From assembly GCF_051401765.1 (NCBI RefSeq), contig NC_135071.1:10642961-10706960 (forward strand): a stretch of 64,000 nucleotides of DNA, written 5' to 3'. The notes below the pieces were generated by a model. That model searched no databases, had not been told where the DNA came from, and was given only the letters and a program-made list of their open reading frames with translations. The stretch comes from Calliopsis andreniformis (taxonomy: Eukaryota > Arthropoda > Insecta > Hymenoptera > Andrenidae). Both the position numbers and the translations under genes were made by a program. Below, one piece after another: positions 38,364 to 49,947 of the stretch; the stretch's first letter is position 1; every line of letters begins with the position of its first letter.

Positions 38364-41300
38364 TCTTCTTCTTCTATATTAAATGATTGAAAATTCAGTT
38401 CAATCTTTCAGTGTGTACACTACAGATTTCTGAGGTCACTGCTAAGAGGAAAAAAGGGTAATAACAAAAAGTTATTACCATGTTCCATTAAAAAGAACTC
38501 CATAGAGTTCTAAATTGAACGATTTAATTGAAAACCAAAAGAAGTGGATATCTTCGTCGATTTCTCTGGGAAAATAATTTGTAACATTTTATTTGAGCAA
38601 CCCTGTATATTACATATATTCCGTGCTTATTGTCAACTCTCAAAGAATCCTACCTCTCTCTCTTAATGTCTCCCTCCCGTCAGAGATCGTTAGGAACGCT
38701 AAAGATGCCAGCAAATTAGAGACCGGAGGCGACAATGCGGTCTGTGCTCCTTTGTAAACGCATGTCTCATTTCCACGCGTTTCTCCCTCGCGCAGCGTTT
38801 CATCTTTCTCTTTTTCTCTATACCATTTCCGCGGAAAGCGACAAGTCCACGATACCGTGGAAACCTTTAGACACGAATCCTCTTTGCGTTTCGACGCTAA
38901 TACACAGTGCGCTGCCCCATTCCTCTACCCTTTCTTCACTTTTTCTGCTTTTCTCTTTCGGCTATTGTTTACTCCAACCAAATATAAATACAACTATGTC
39001 ACGATATTAATCGTTGTTCACTACTTCCACAATTTTTAACAGATGCTCATGCGACTGCACAAGTATACATGCATTTTCTACTTTTTTTATTTGGTTATCG
39101 GAAAAATGCTTGAAACAATTATAACGATGTTTTATGAAAAATAATAGTTGTAACTTTGTGGTCCAATTTCTTTGGTACTTTCGAAATTGTATGACTTTTA
39201 AGATATTACATAGTGTGAAAACATGTAGATTATAGTAGAATTAAAAAAATGGAGGGAACACTTGTTTTATTCCTTATGATTTGTAATAGTAGATTAAATG
39301 TGCTTTTATAATGGTATTTACGTTGTTGAATTCTGATCTTGATCAACGAATTTTTCTAGATGCTACAATACATTAAAAAATCCCTATTTATTATTATTTA
39401 TTCTTATTTATTCAATATAGTTTTTTTTCCGATTTGATTCTGATTTATAACGTCTATATTTATTAGACCGCAGAGGAAGTATGCCATGTTTTTCTGGACA
39501 ATTAAATATTGAGCTCTGCAAAGATCTAAATACAGATCTAAATATGCAAATACATATAAACCAGGTCCAGTTCATTGACCTCCAATAATACACATCATAT
39601 TAATTTACGCAAACAAAATCAACCTAATCAAACGAAAATACAACTACTACACCACAAATATAAACATTATTCGATTAGATAAACAAATATTTACTTCAGA
39701 TAATTACCTGAACGAGTTTATAATATTTGAATATTTCGTCCAGACAATTTCATCGTAACGACTGAGAAGAATTTATTCGTCCGAATAAAAATTGTTTATT
39801 ACTTCAAATAATTCAATTGCAATCCTGATTAATAAAGAAATGATTCCTGCATAGCAAATTAAAGATTTATTCACTGTTCATTAAGCTAATCAAATTTCAC
39901 CTATCTTTGCTAATGCCTGAATATTCAAAATTGGATTTCCTCTTCCTATTCATCTCTCAGTCCTTCGTGCAGGACCCAGAACAATGTTTCATTCCTCGTT
40001 AGTGTGATTTTCCTAGCAATGGAATGCATCATGCATCAGATCGCAGTCGAAGTAAAATCTGCTAATTGAATTTCACAGACATGGAACCTAGTGAAATAGG
40101 ACTATAGAAAATTCGCTTTTTTTACACTTTTTCAACACTGCCATTATATAGTTTGCAGAAATAACGAACTAGCCGATGCAAAAAGAGGATGAAAAAACAT
40201 CAAATGAAGTTGCTGGTTCTCTGAGCTCGCTAACAACGTTATTTCATTTGATCGCCGTTTATCCTACCACTCACTGCCCTTACTTACTCCGCAATCGTTT
40301 GTTTGACATAGCCGTCTCAACAATTCGCCAATTTTTTCGCTGCCGTCGCGTCGGGGAATAAAGGAAATGGAATTGCATTATCAATTGACGATAACATCAC
40401 AGTGGTTTGCATTTTTGCATCTTTTATTTGTCAATCTTTTTTGTGAACTATAAAACATTAAAGCTAAAGGAAAACCTCGATCAACGTTCTCCACATTGTC
40501 AGATTTATTTCATAAAAACAATGTCAAATTCACGACTCACAACGTGAACAAATTTCGTCTACAATAAAGTCTCTTTTCTCCAACTCATCGCGTCTCTAAG
40601 AAGCGCAAGAAGGAAACTGTCACCATCAGACACAATACACTATCGTGCGTAAGCATTTGGACACTTCCACATTATTGCAATATATAAAATACACCAAGTA
40701 AAATTGTATGCTATAGATTTGGCTACAATCCTCACATCAGACGATTATATAAGGTTTACAAATACTGATCAGGGTAATATTTCATATCAGTTAGCATAAA
40801 TACAAAAGTATGAGTGCTTCGTGAATTTCCAATAACGTGGAAATGTTCAAATGCTTATGCACCCTAGCGTTCACGTAACCTCGTTTATACTTCCAAAAAG
40901 CATTCAGCACAGTTTTTCTCCAAGGGACGGGCAGATCAATCGAGACCAGGTCAAAAACTGTTCGCGGGACAACGTTAAAATGTTTTTCGGCGTGTTCGAA
41001 AGCCGATTCGGTTACAACAGTTTAGTCAACGGCGGCGATCTCGTTAATTCTGTAGCCGTTGGAAAAGCGATAAAGTCTCGGCCCTGGTCCCGTCTTCGAA
41101 TACAAATCCGACGAAACTCGACCCAGTCACGTAGCGTCGAATCTCCGAGTTAATAAAGGAGCTGGTTGTAAACTACTGAGTCGTGAAAAGCACTTAGGCG
41201 AGGCTGAGTCTGCAGGCATTAGGGTCGGCACACCTGGTCATCTCTCTTCCCTTCGATTCTGTTCGAACAGACACCAAACAGAGCGAGAAAATTCGACGCG

Positions 41301-41750
41301 CACGCTTACACAGATATCCCACTGCTGGCCAATTTAGTCTTCCAAATGCGACCGCGCTCCGCTCAACCTGCCGCTACCTGCGTCACACCTCGCCGAAATA
41401 CTCCTCTCGCCTTTCTCAGACCTTCGTATTCAGCTATCAGCTCGTAAATGGAAACTTCAACATGGTCTCTGTCGAAAAACGGAAACGATTGGGCAAACTA
41501 GAAACGTTCATACTCGATGCATCGATCAGAGTCTCTTGGAGCGCCTGGCGAGTCATCAAGGCATTGCACTCGCGCAACTCGTCGATTACACTCTCGAATC
41601 ACGGAATATCGCGAAGGAAGTTTCGAAATATTACAATTGTACGAGATTCATTTAAGAAACGTCTGAAAAACCGTATCATGCAGAAGTCACCTTACAAGAA
41701 ACTCCTTCGCACTGGTTAACGCACGTCACTCGACTGGAGGCCTCGGACCC
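38364..41750 (+). other. Intronic non-coding stretch leading into the CpG island
   Basis: Mostly AT-rich, with ACCCTGTATATTA near 38600 as a lone transposon-type end. GC content rises from about 40850. The frames at 40851-41153 and 41462-41719 are unrecognised and lack splice signals, and are taken as composition effects. Confidence 0.55.
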
Positions 41751-42440
41751 TCCTGCTCCAAAAACACTGTGGGCAGAATCGATCTATAGCACTTGGATCT
41801 CCTCGTACCCCAGGATCGCGGCACCAAACTAACGATCTCGTGGCCGTCGAGACGTCTTCGAGGAGTCACGCGCGATATTCGTATTTCCCCGTGAGGAGTC
41901 GGGAAGACAGCAGAAAGGCGAAAGAAGAGAGACACCGCGCACCGCGAGACGGCTCGCGATAGAGTGCTGGGGGATCGTGTCAAAGGGTCCAGTCGGTGGC
42001 GCAGTGGTGAACCGCGGCCGTGGATTGGCTGTCGGCGGCTCCCCACGAGGGCTAGCCCGCGCGGCGGGCCAATGGGGAGGCTCGAATCCTCTCCACTCGT
42101 CGAGACCGCGTGTGCACCCACGCAGGGTGGCTCGTGGCTCGTGGCTCGTGGCTCGAAGCTCGCGGCAGTCACTCAGTCAGTCAGTCAGTCACTCGGTAGG
42201 CCCGTGCCGCGCTATAACCTGGCGTCTGTGACGGAAGGACACGCGATTTTTTATTTATCCCTGGCGAAAAAAAGGGAGCAACACGTCGCTCGCTCACCCT
42301 CGCCCCTCGCTAATCGTTCTCGCTATGCGTCTACACGCTCGCCGCCATCCCATCGAGAATCGATACCTCGTGCGATGCGAACGTACCGCCGCGCGCTAGG
42401 CCTCGGCTGAATTCTAGTGAAGATCGTATCTCGTAAGTTT
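41751..42440 (+). promoter_or_regulatory. CpG-rich promoter island with initiator cluster
   Basis: This is the most GC- and CpG-rich part of the window. Tandem GGCTCGT units (about 42127-42155) are followed by TCAGTC repeated at 42173, 42177, 42181 and 42185; TCAGT is the arthropod initiator consensus. A donor-like CTCGTAAGTTT (GT at 42433) and the coding frame at 42621 follow on the plus strand, so transcription to the right is favoured. The leader would contain short upstream frames starting near 42325, 42375 and 42447. The open frames on both strands here (up to 148 codons) are explained by the scarcity of AT-rich stop codons. It lies inside the rho-4-like gene and is best read as an internal alternative promoter. 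Confidence 0.6.
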
Positions 42441-42620
42441 TCACGTATGCTCCCTCCTCGCGTGTGCGTCTCTCTCCTCGTCTCGCGGTCCTGGTTCTCG
42501 CGCGAGCCCGACCCGCCGTTCGGTTTTCGTCAATCGTGACCGACGCTTGTCGGCTCCTGCGTGCGACGGTGCTTCTTCAAAGTGCGTGCTGCCAAGGTGA
42601 TCGTGATATCGCGCAAGACA

Positions 42621-42781
42621 ATGTGCGTGACAGCCACGCCGCTTAGCGCGACCAAAATACTCAAGGATAGCGGCAGACACCCGGCAAGGACTAGCATCGC
42701 GACCAATCTACAGGTGCAAGGATTAACGGGAGGAACGAACAATGCCGTCGACACCGACAGGCCACAACATACGTCGATCAT
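42621..42781 (+). CDS. Candidate alternative first coding exon of the rho-4-like gene
   Basis: ATG at 42621 (context AAGACAATGT) opens 53 codons plus AT, beginning MCVTATPLSATKILKDSG and ending DTDRPQHTSI. The donor is GTAAAT at 42782; without splicing, the frame stops at once (ATG TAA). The two leftover bases plus the G at 62456 make ATG, so it joins the YYADHYTCCPPP exon in frame. The N-terminus has no membrane segment or recognised domain and is rich in Thr, Ser and Arg. A protein from this start would keep the protease core but lack the EF-hands, and so the calcium control described for Drosophila rho-4. A short 5'-leader intron (donor 42433) is possible. What supports it is the island, frame length, donor and phase match; transcript evidence is absent. 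Confidence 0.55.
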
Positions 42782-42783
42782 GT

Positions 42784-45700
42784 AAATATGGTCTTTTTGT
42801 TTCTATGCTTGACGAAGAACCGACGCCAATTTCGATTTCGGAAGTACAGTAGGACGTCGATTATCGGAGTTAATACTAATTTTAGAATCCATGGTCAAAC
42901 TGTTTTTAGTTTAGATGAACTATTACTGAGTAATAGTTTGAGGTTTACTTGAGGACTTTGTATAGTTACGTTGTTCGTACTCCAAATACCGAAAATTCGA
43001 AATAACAGAGATCAAGGAAAATCCAGTTCGGGTAATCCACGCTCTACTGTGACAAGTAATCCATGTTTGCTTGGCTTAGCAGAATTTAATGTTGTTGATA
43101 ATGAATGGAAAGTAATGTTACAAGTTTAATGTATAATGGAATATAATTTGAATTCCTGAGCATTTTATCTTTCGAATATTTGTGTGTTTAGAGAAGCGTA
43201 ACAGATGTTTGCTATTTAAGCAAACAAACTGTAATAAAGTAGTTGCCTCAAGGAATTTGTCTTGAGATTGGTCTCTTTGTTTCACTCAACATTTTGTGTG
43301 TATCTAATATGACGAAGCTGTCGTCGACGAGTTACATAAATACGTAGCACATGTCGATGGAGCTCGAATAATGAAAGTAAAAACATGTGTAATATTTCTG
43401 TTTTAATAGTTCACACACGTGTAACAATCGAGGACTAACGAAATATCTGAATATAGAACTACTAAAATAACCTCAAAAAACTCGGTTATTGAATGCTAAC
43501 GTAAAAGCTCGAGAAACGTGCTTTTACTCAAGGTTAAGGTTAAGTTTATTTTCCTTCGAGAAATATCGTATCGCTGTCATCATGCATCTTACATTAATGA
43601 TTTATTTTCCAATTATTTCATTCTTTCGATCGTATAAAAACTGAAATATAGTTCGATATTCGGCGAAAATATTCGCTTCGAAAGAATTAAACATGAATGA
43701 CATTGACAGCGTTGAATTATCAAATACGAATAGTTCAATGTAAGAGAATCATTTAGCAGCCATGTCAGTTGTCGACCTTACAGATGCTTTGAGATTACGT
43801 TAATCATAACGATGCATTTGGTAAATCTAATAACAAGTCAGTGTGTTATTTTTTATATGAAACGAATTAAAAAGAAGAAAGGGAGCATAGAAAATTTGAA
43901 ATGTACGTATTCACTGACATCTTGTGACGGTTAGTGATTGGACGTGACGCGAATCGATGAAAGTTTGAAAGAAGGACTGAAGTGCGGCTTCTGAAATTCT
44001 CTTGGCTGACCGGATTCGATTTGTCGGCAACATCTGTCGACCGAGAAACGAGCGTTTTTCATCAAAGAGTAGGAAAATCGAGACGCACGAAAAGGGCGTG
44101 CGTCGATTCGTTTTTTTTTTCTGCCTCCTCACTCTTCCACCTCTGCTAGCTTTTTTACTATTTAGCGGGATCCGTCCCATTACTTTCGTGTTATGTAAAC
44201 CCGTCTTTTTAGAAGCCGAAACTGGCTCAAGGATCTGCCCCTAGTAACGATGAAACTCATCTTATTTGAAATGTCCCTAGTTTTTTGCTTGGTGTTTTCA
44301 ATTCTATAAAGTGCCATTTTATTTTGACCATGGTTACACAATGATCGTTGGAATTGGTATTCATGAAATTAAAATAGATTTTTACAGTAAACGTTTCACG
44401 TAGCTTTCAAATGTAAAATATAATCTCACTAACTTAACCGTATAAAGTTATTATCGTTCTTGCTTTTGTAAAGAAAGATTGTACATAGAAAAACTTTATC
44501 ACGTTACGTTACTCATATTTGTCAGAATTAAGATTAAAGCTGATTCTGTGGAATATATTGTTCCTATTGTTTAGCGACTTCAGGGCAGGATGGAAAGAGT
44601 TTTAAGAATTTTATTTCATCATGCATACGTACGCATATTACAATGAAGCAGTACTATTATTGTTTGATAGCAATACTAGTTAAGCGGAGTATGCACAGAG
44701 AAACTGCGTGAACAATATTTGATCGTATTTAGAGAAATTGAATAAAGCAAATTGTACACAATGATTTCATTGAATCGTGTCGAATACTGTTTTGCTTAAT
44801 TCCTATATAATATTTGCGAAAATGCCATTCTGATGATTTGGAGAACGATTGCTATAGCCTTGATCCAGAATGAAATTCGATACAGTTAATAGAATACACG
44901 ACTCTTTTGTACGTACAAAGTTACAGTTAAGTAAGTTCGTCGAGGATAATGAGAAAATTGTTTTGGTTAGTTGGCCCGGTTCGCGTCGCGAGCGTCGAGA
45001 AGATATTGAGCCAGTATAACGAGCAACTTTTTGCCCTCTGTGTGTTTTCGTTTCATTCGAGACAAATAGACGAGTCCTTCGTGCAAGAGGTCGTCTTGAT
45101 GGTCTTGACTCTATTTATTTTTCCGTGAAACAACAGGAACAATAGAAGTGTAACGAACGTTACCGACTTGCTTTCTCTCTGTCTGCATCTTGCAAAAAGA
45201 AAACGAGATTACGTTGTACCCATGAGAACTTTGTCACCGTCCACATATTTGTTTCACGAAATTACATGTTTATTCTTCTCGTCTAACGAATAATTTCATC
45301 TAATTTATTCATCCAGGTATTCACGACGGAAAAAATGTTCAAATTATAATTTTACATTAATTCTAATTATGAAAGCGGTGTAAGTAAAAAATCTGAAAAA
45401 GTTGAGTTCACCACTTACTTGATTTCCATTATGAAGTAAAAAATATAGTTCAAAAAGAAAACACTTTATAAAATTAAAATATTTTTATAAAACGAATAAA
45501 TAATTAGTGCATATAATTTTAAGTCAGTATGTAACACTGGGTGCTGAGTTAAAAATGAATTTACGATCTTGGTATCTCTACAATGCACGAATAAAATCAG
45601 CACTGAGTTTAATAATTTTATATTTCATCTATATACGATTGAATATCAAATATTTGTGCACAGTCGACCAGTACATATTTTTTACTCTCATACAAATGTA

Positions 45701-47854
45701 GTAACTAGTAATAGAATTTTTTATTGGTTCTTCACATTTCTTTCACGCCTCTCATTGGTCGAATTTTTTAGGAGAATGTATATGCAGAGAATAAAATTAT
45801 TTTAATGGCTTAATTCAAAGTTATCTAGTTCTATACATATAGCATATAAGAATACTGAAACTATTATTAAAAACTTCACTGACATTAGCAAATTTAAAAT
45901 TTGTTTAGAATTAATATTTACATATAAATTGAGAGAATTTTAATGCCAGCAAAATATCAGACGATCAGTACTGAAAATTTGTAAATGTATTTAATGACTA
46001 CTTCCTAAGTCGACTTAATTTCCAAGCATATCGGCGATCTGTCTGGTATATTTATGATTATATTGTTAGTAGCCCATGATAGAGACACTGACAATCGTTA
46101 ACTGATTAATCTATTACGTTTGCGCGCGTCGATTTGTCGCTTACCAACCGATCCATTTCATATCGAACAATGCGCGTTATTATCGACATAACATGCGAAA
46201 TATGTCAGAAATTATTACACTCACCTATATCTATTGGTAAACCATTGGCATTTCGGTCGGTATAGAATTGAACTGACCACGCATTGCGGCACTCGTAAAT
46301 AATTGCATCAGATTTAGGGAAAACATGGAGCTTTTCTATGAAAATTATTCTGTTTATGTGTCCTAAAGGCTTCAACATTATATTGGATTTAATGCATTTA
46401 AGAAGATATAATATTTAATTTTGAATTTACTATTGGAGAAAAATGTTCTTATAATCGAGAAATATTGAATATAACAATACAAATATGAATTACGTGGAAA
46501 AGAGGGTAATTGCTATCGAAGCAGATTTTAATAGAGTACTAAATAGGAAGAAGGGGTGGATTATTTTTCCAGGTGAAGCAAACACACTGTTAACAATAAG
46601 ACACAGCCAGGGAGTATTTTTGATGCGGTTCAAAAGTTTTTCATTGTGGAATAATTTTATTATTGCCACTTTGGAAACTTTACAGCCCGACATGGATTTG
46701 CAAATTGAATATACTTCAGCCGCGTGTTTGCTTAGTGCTAGTCTGTTGAGTATTCTATTTGGACGTAGCACCGTCGTGGAATGCAGTCTCGAAGAAAATG
46801 CGAAACTTTATTCTGAGTTGAGAATGAGAGAAAGAACTGCGTAGTGAAAATAGCAAAGCAAAAGGGAGGAAAAAGAACTCACAATCAGTTTCTCATACAC
46901 TTACCACGTTATATGTGTACAGTTTTTCCTCTTTTTCCCCCTTTTCCTTTCTTTAGTAATAGGAGCATTACTATATACATTTTGAGACCAGTATGGCATA
47001 CTTAATAAATTACGCAGATTTACTGGATGTTCCACACATAATTATAAATAAAAATAAACACATTAAATTGAACTATGTTATTACATAAGTGTTGTATTAT
47101 AAGATATATTTAATAACAAATTTTGTACTTTTAATTTCCTAATTTTATCATAGAAGTATTCTCGTTTATTTGCACTCTTTCTTTTGATTTTGAAATTCAT
47201 ATTTATTCTCAGATAGATTTTCCTAAAATTGTTTTCCTATTTGCGATAATTTCCATTTCTCTCTGTGAATTCACATTTCCAGATTTGGTTGAAATTTGAA
47301 TACTACAATTGCATGCTCGTAGTTTCGGTCTCGATCATGGGGTTGAGTTAATCGGCCTAACAATTTGCCTCGTTAAACCTCCCGTCTTTCTTCCCCATGT
47401 CTCTCTTTCTCTCTCACTCGCAACATCCAATCCTCCCTCTGCCAAGTGTTAAGCCTCTCATTTTTAATTATCTATTCTAACAAGGTATGCGCGAGCGACA
47501 GCGATAACCAGGCTTTTCGTCCTCGCGTTATCTGCAATTGTCGTTGATATAATAACGATAAATCGGAATCTAGTTGTGTTGTATACGATATGGCAGCCAC
47601 AAATCTTACTAAACTGTTGCAATTCGCTAAGTATAAAAACAGTACTAAAATATGAACAAATTATTTGGTTTATCTATGATATTTAAGAGATTTCCAATAA
47701 TATTATCGTTAAACAAATTGCAACGTTGTACGAAATTGGTTCATATTTTTGGGAATATAGGGAACAAGCTAATAAAATCAAATGCTGCTATGAATAAACT
47801 GAATTGATTATATCACAGTGCAGCAAATGTTTTTTTTTCACGATGCTTTAACTT
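42784..47854 (+). other. Intronic non-coding stretch
   Basis: GC-richer islands near 43910-44240, 44960-45110 and 46020-46330 may be regulatory. The 46020-46330 segment has GATTAATC and several CGCG and homeodomain-like sites and looks like an enhancer. An unrecognised 119-codon plus-strand frame spans 46485-46844. Nothing else was recognised. Confidence 0.55.
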
Positions 47855-48002
47855 GTGTTTGCATTAGGCAACTTTTGGTTGGACAATAACCTAAAGTCAA
47901 TCAAAATTGTTTTTTTTAACTTGGTTGAAATTAGGTTTACACTTTGCACGAACAAAGTTGATTAATTTCAGCTTGATCAATCCAGTTGCCCAATGTAAAC
48001 GT
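47855..48002. mobile_element. Palindromic MITE-like element of about 150 bp
   Basis: GTTTGCATTAGGCAACT near the left end is matched in inverse orientation by GTTTACATTGGGCAACT at the right end. The next blocks (GGTTG, CAA, AATCAA..TTG) also pair across the element. Almost the whole sequence can fold on itself. No coding frame crosses it credibly and the target duplication is unclear. Confidence 0.6.
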
Positions 48003-49798
48003 AGCGTTACAATCTTTATATCCTTATTATCATTTATAGAATTTAGTATTTATATTTTACACTTTAAATGTTATTTTTCATGGCCCTTTGGTTTTAAGGA
48101 AAATCTAAGTTTGGTTTTTATATTCGTGGGATTTTTGTAGGGGTAATTATTACCTAAAAGTAACTTTCTAGTGGCTTTTAAATTCAACGATACAAACTAC
48201 TTAATTACATATGTATATCAAAATTTATGTTTTTAATTTCTGTAAAGCAAGATAATTTAAATGTTTAGGAAGTAAATAAAACTCGTAACAGTTTCTTTAA
48301 ACCCCTAATATTGCTACTTCTGATATTAATTTGTAGCGATTATTGTGTAGTGTATCAATGGGAAACAAAATTGCAGCAATGTAAATATTAAGCGAATAGC
48401 TTCGTGTAAACGTTCCAAAATATCATTTCTTGTTAAATTACGAACCTGTCGATAGACACGCTTTTCAATTTTACACATACCGAAACGAACCATTTTGCCT
48501 GTTAATTAGTTTTTGTTGTTTGTTACTCATCACTATGTGAAAAAGAAGTACTGACGTGAAAACGTGCAATAATTGCAGTAATAAATTTTACTTGCTACGC
48601 TCCAGCGTTTCAAACGACGGAAATAGTTTGCGTTTTAATTACGAAACATTTTTTATTAACTGGGATACTTAAAAGGTCGCTCTATGTGCTAATACGGTTA
48701 ATGAAAACTAGATAATGAATACTATTATCAGTAGTTCTTGGATTATTAGACTATTCATTGCTATTGATTGCAAGTTTTAATGTACATACATTTGACTAGT
48801 TTTGTTTTCGTAGTTTTAAATCGATACGTACCAATTATTTCAAAATTCCAAATACAGTGTTTATTTGAATAATATTCGCAATTTAGGACCGCTAATAATA
48901 TTTTACCGAGCGTAATGTTTTATTTACAGTTGGCCTTTAATTGCTGTTCATTTATTTAACGCTGTTTAACTTATTTGCAATAGATGCCGAGGACAGCGAT
49001 GAGAGTTCATCATATTGTGTACAAATAATAATTTACGCTCTAATATAGACATATACATATGAAGAAAGGACCTATCCTTTTCAAGGCTCTATCTGAGTCA
49101 ACGGGTGTGCATTTAGTACTGATAGTGACCTCTAGTGGCTAAATTGAAATTAGATGGAAATAAGATATGATTGAGCCTAAAACATTGTGACATTGCGATT
49201 GTGCCAGTCTCAGATCATAAAAGTCTAAGTAAAGAATTTTAAGAAGCTATATTTATCATTTATTTTACGCTGCATCGGTTTACATTGTAAAACAAGTTAT
49301 AAATTCAATTTTTTAATTGTTTGTCTTAGGACACTTTCATAATTACTGGTACAATTGTATAAGAGATTTAAAAAGTGGAGTAATTGTTGGGTCAGTGTAA
49401 TATTGAAGTCAAAGCAAAAAGATTAAACTAATGAAACAGTGAAATCTTCGAATAAGACACTCAGAAATTAATATTATATAGTGAACAAACACTTAAAGTA
49501 AACTATTGTATTTAACAATATTACGTACAAATATGTACTACCGAAACACATTTTTCGAAAAAATGTGTCCTATGTGGTTTACTCTGTCGGTAATCATTCG
49601 ATGCTTCAGGTTTGCTTTCAAAAGAAATCCTACGCATTATAGAATTCTACTAGGTATACTATAATTCATTATTGACGTGGTAATTATATTCTAATAAAAA
49701 TCTCTTTGATAGTTACATTGAAACGCTCACAAAAGCTGTTTTCCCGTTTTTCTATAAAGGCCTCAAGATGTCACTAGTGAGGCTTTGAATGCTGTGTA
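48003..49798 (+). other. Intronic non-coding stretch
   Basis: AT-rich throughout, no exon or further element recognised. Confidence 0.6.
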
Positions 49799-49947
49799 AA
49801 GGTGGGTCTACACAACATATCATGTAACAAGGTTACATAACATTTTAGAAAATAGAAAAGAGACATATGTATCTATAACATCTGTCTTTTCTGTTTATTT
49901 AATGTTATGTAACTTTGTTGTATAACATATAGTGTAGTTGCACCTTA
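49799..49947. mobile_element. Tourist/PIF-Harbinger-like MITE
   Basis: The left end AGGTGGGTCTACACAACA and the inverse of the right end AGGTGCAACTACACTATA start a palindrome that continues through GTTACATAACATT and AGAAAAGA blocks. TAA precedes the left end (49798-49800 region) and TAA follows the right end (49946-49948 region), fitting the 3-bp TAA/TTA duplication of PIF/Harbinger elements. About 150 bp, non-coding, foldable over nearly its full length. Confidence 0.65.

Noticed and set aside
41995..42095. tRNA-like A box (TGGCGCAGTGGT) and B box (GGCTCGAATCC) in the CpG island
   Set aside because: The 7-bp acceptor stem does not pair (CAGTCGG against CCACTCG) and the box spacing is too long without a clear intron.
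41726..42410. 148-codon frames on both strands
   Set aside because: They overlap each other in a GC-rich island where stop codons are rare; composition explains them.
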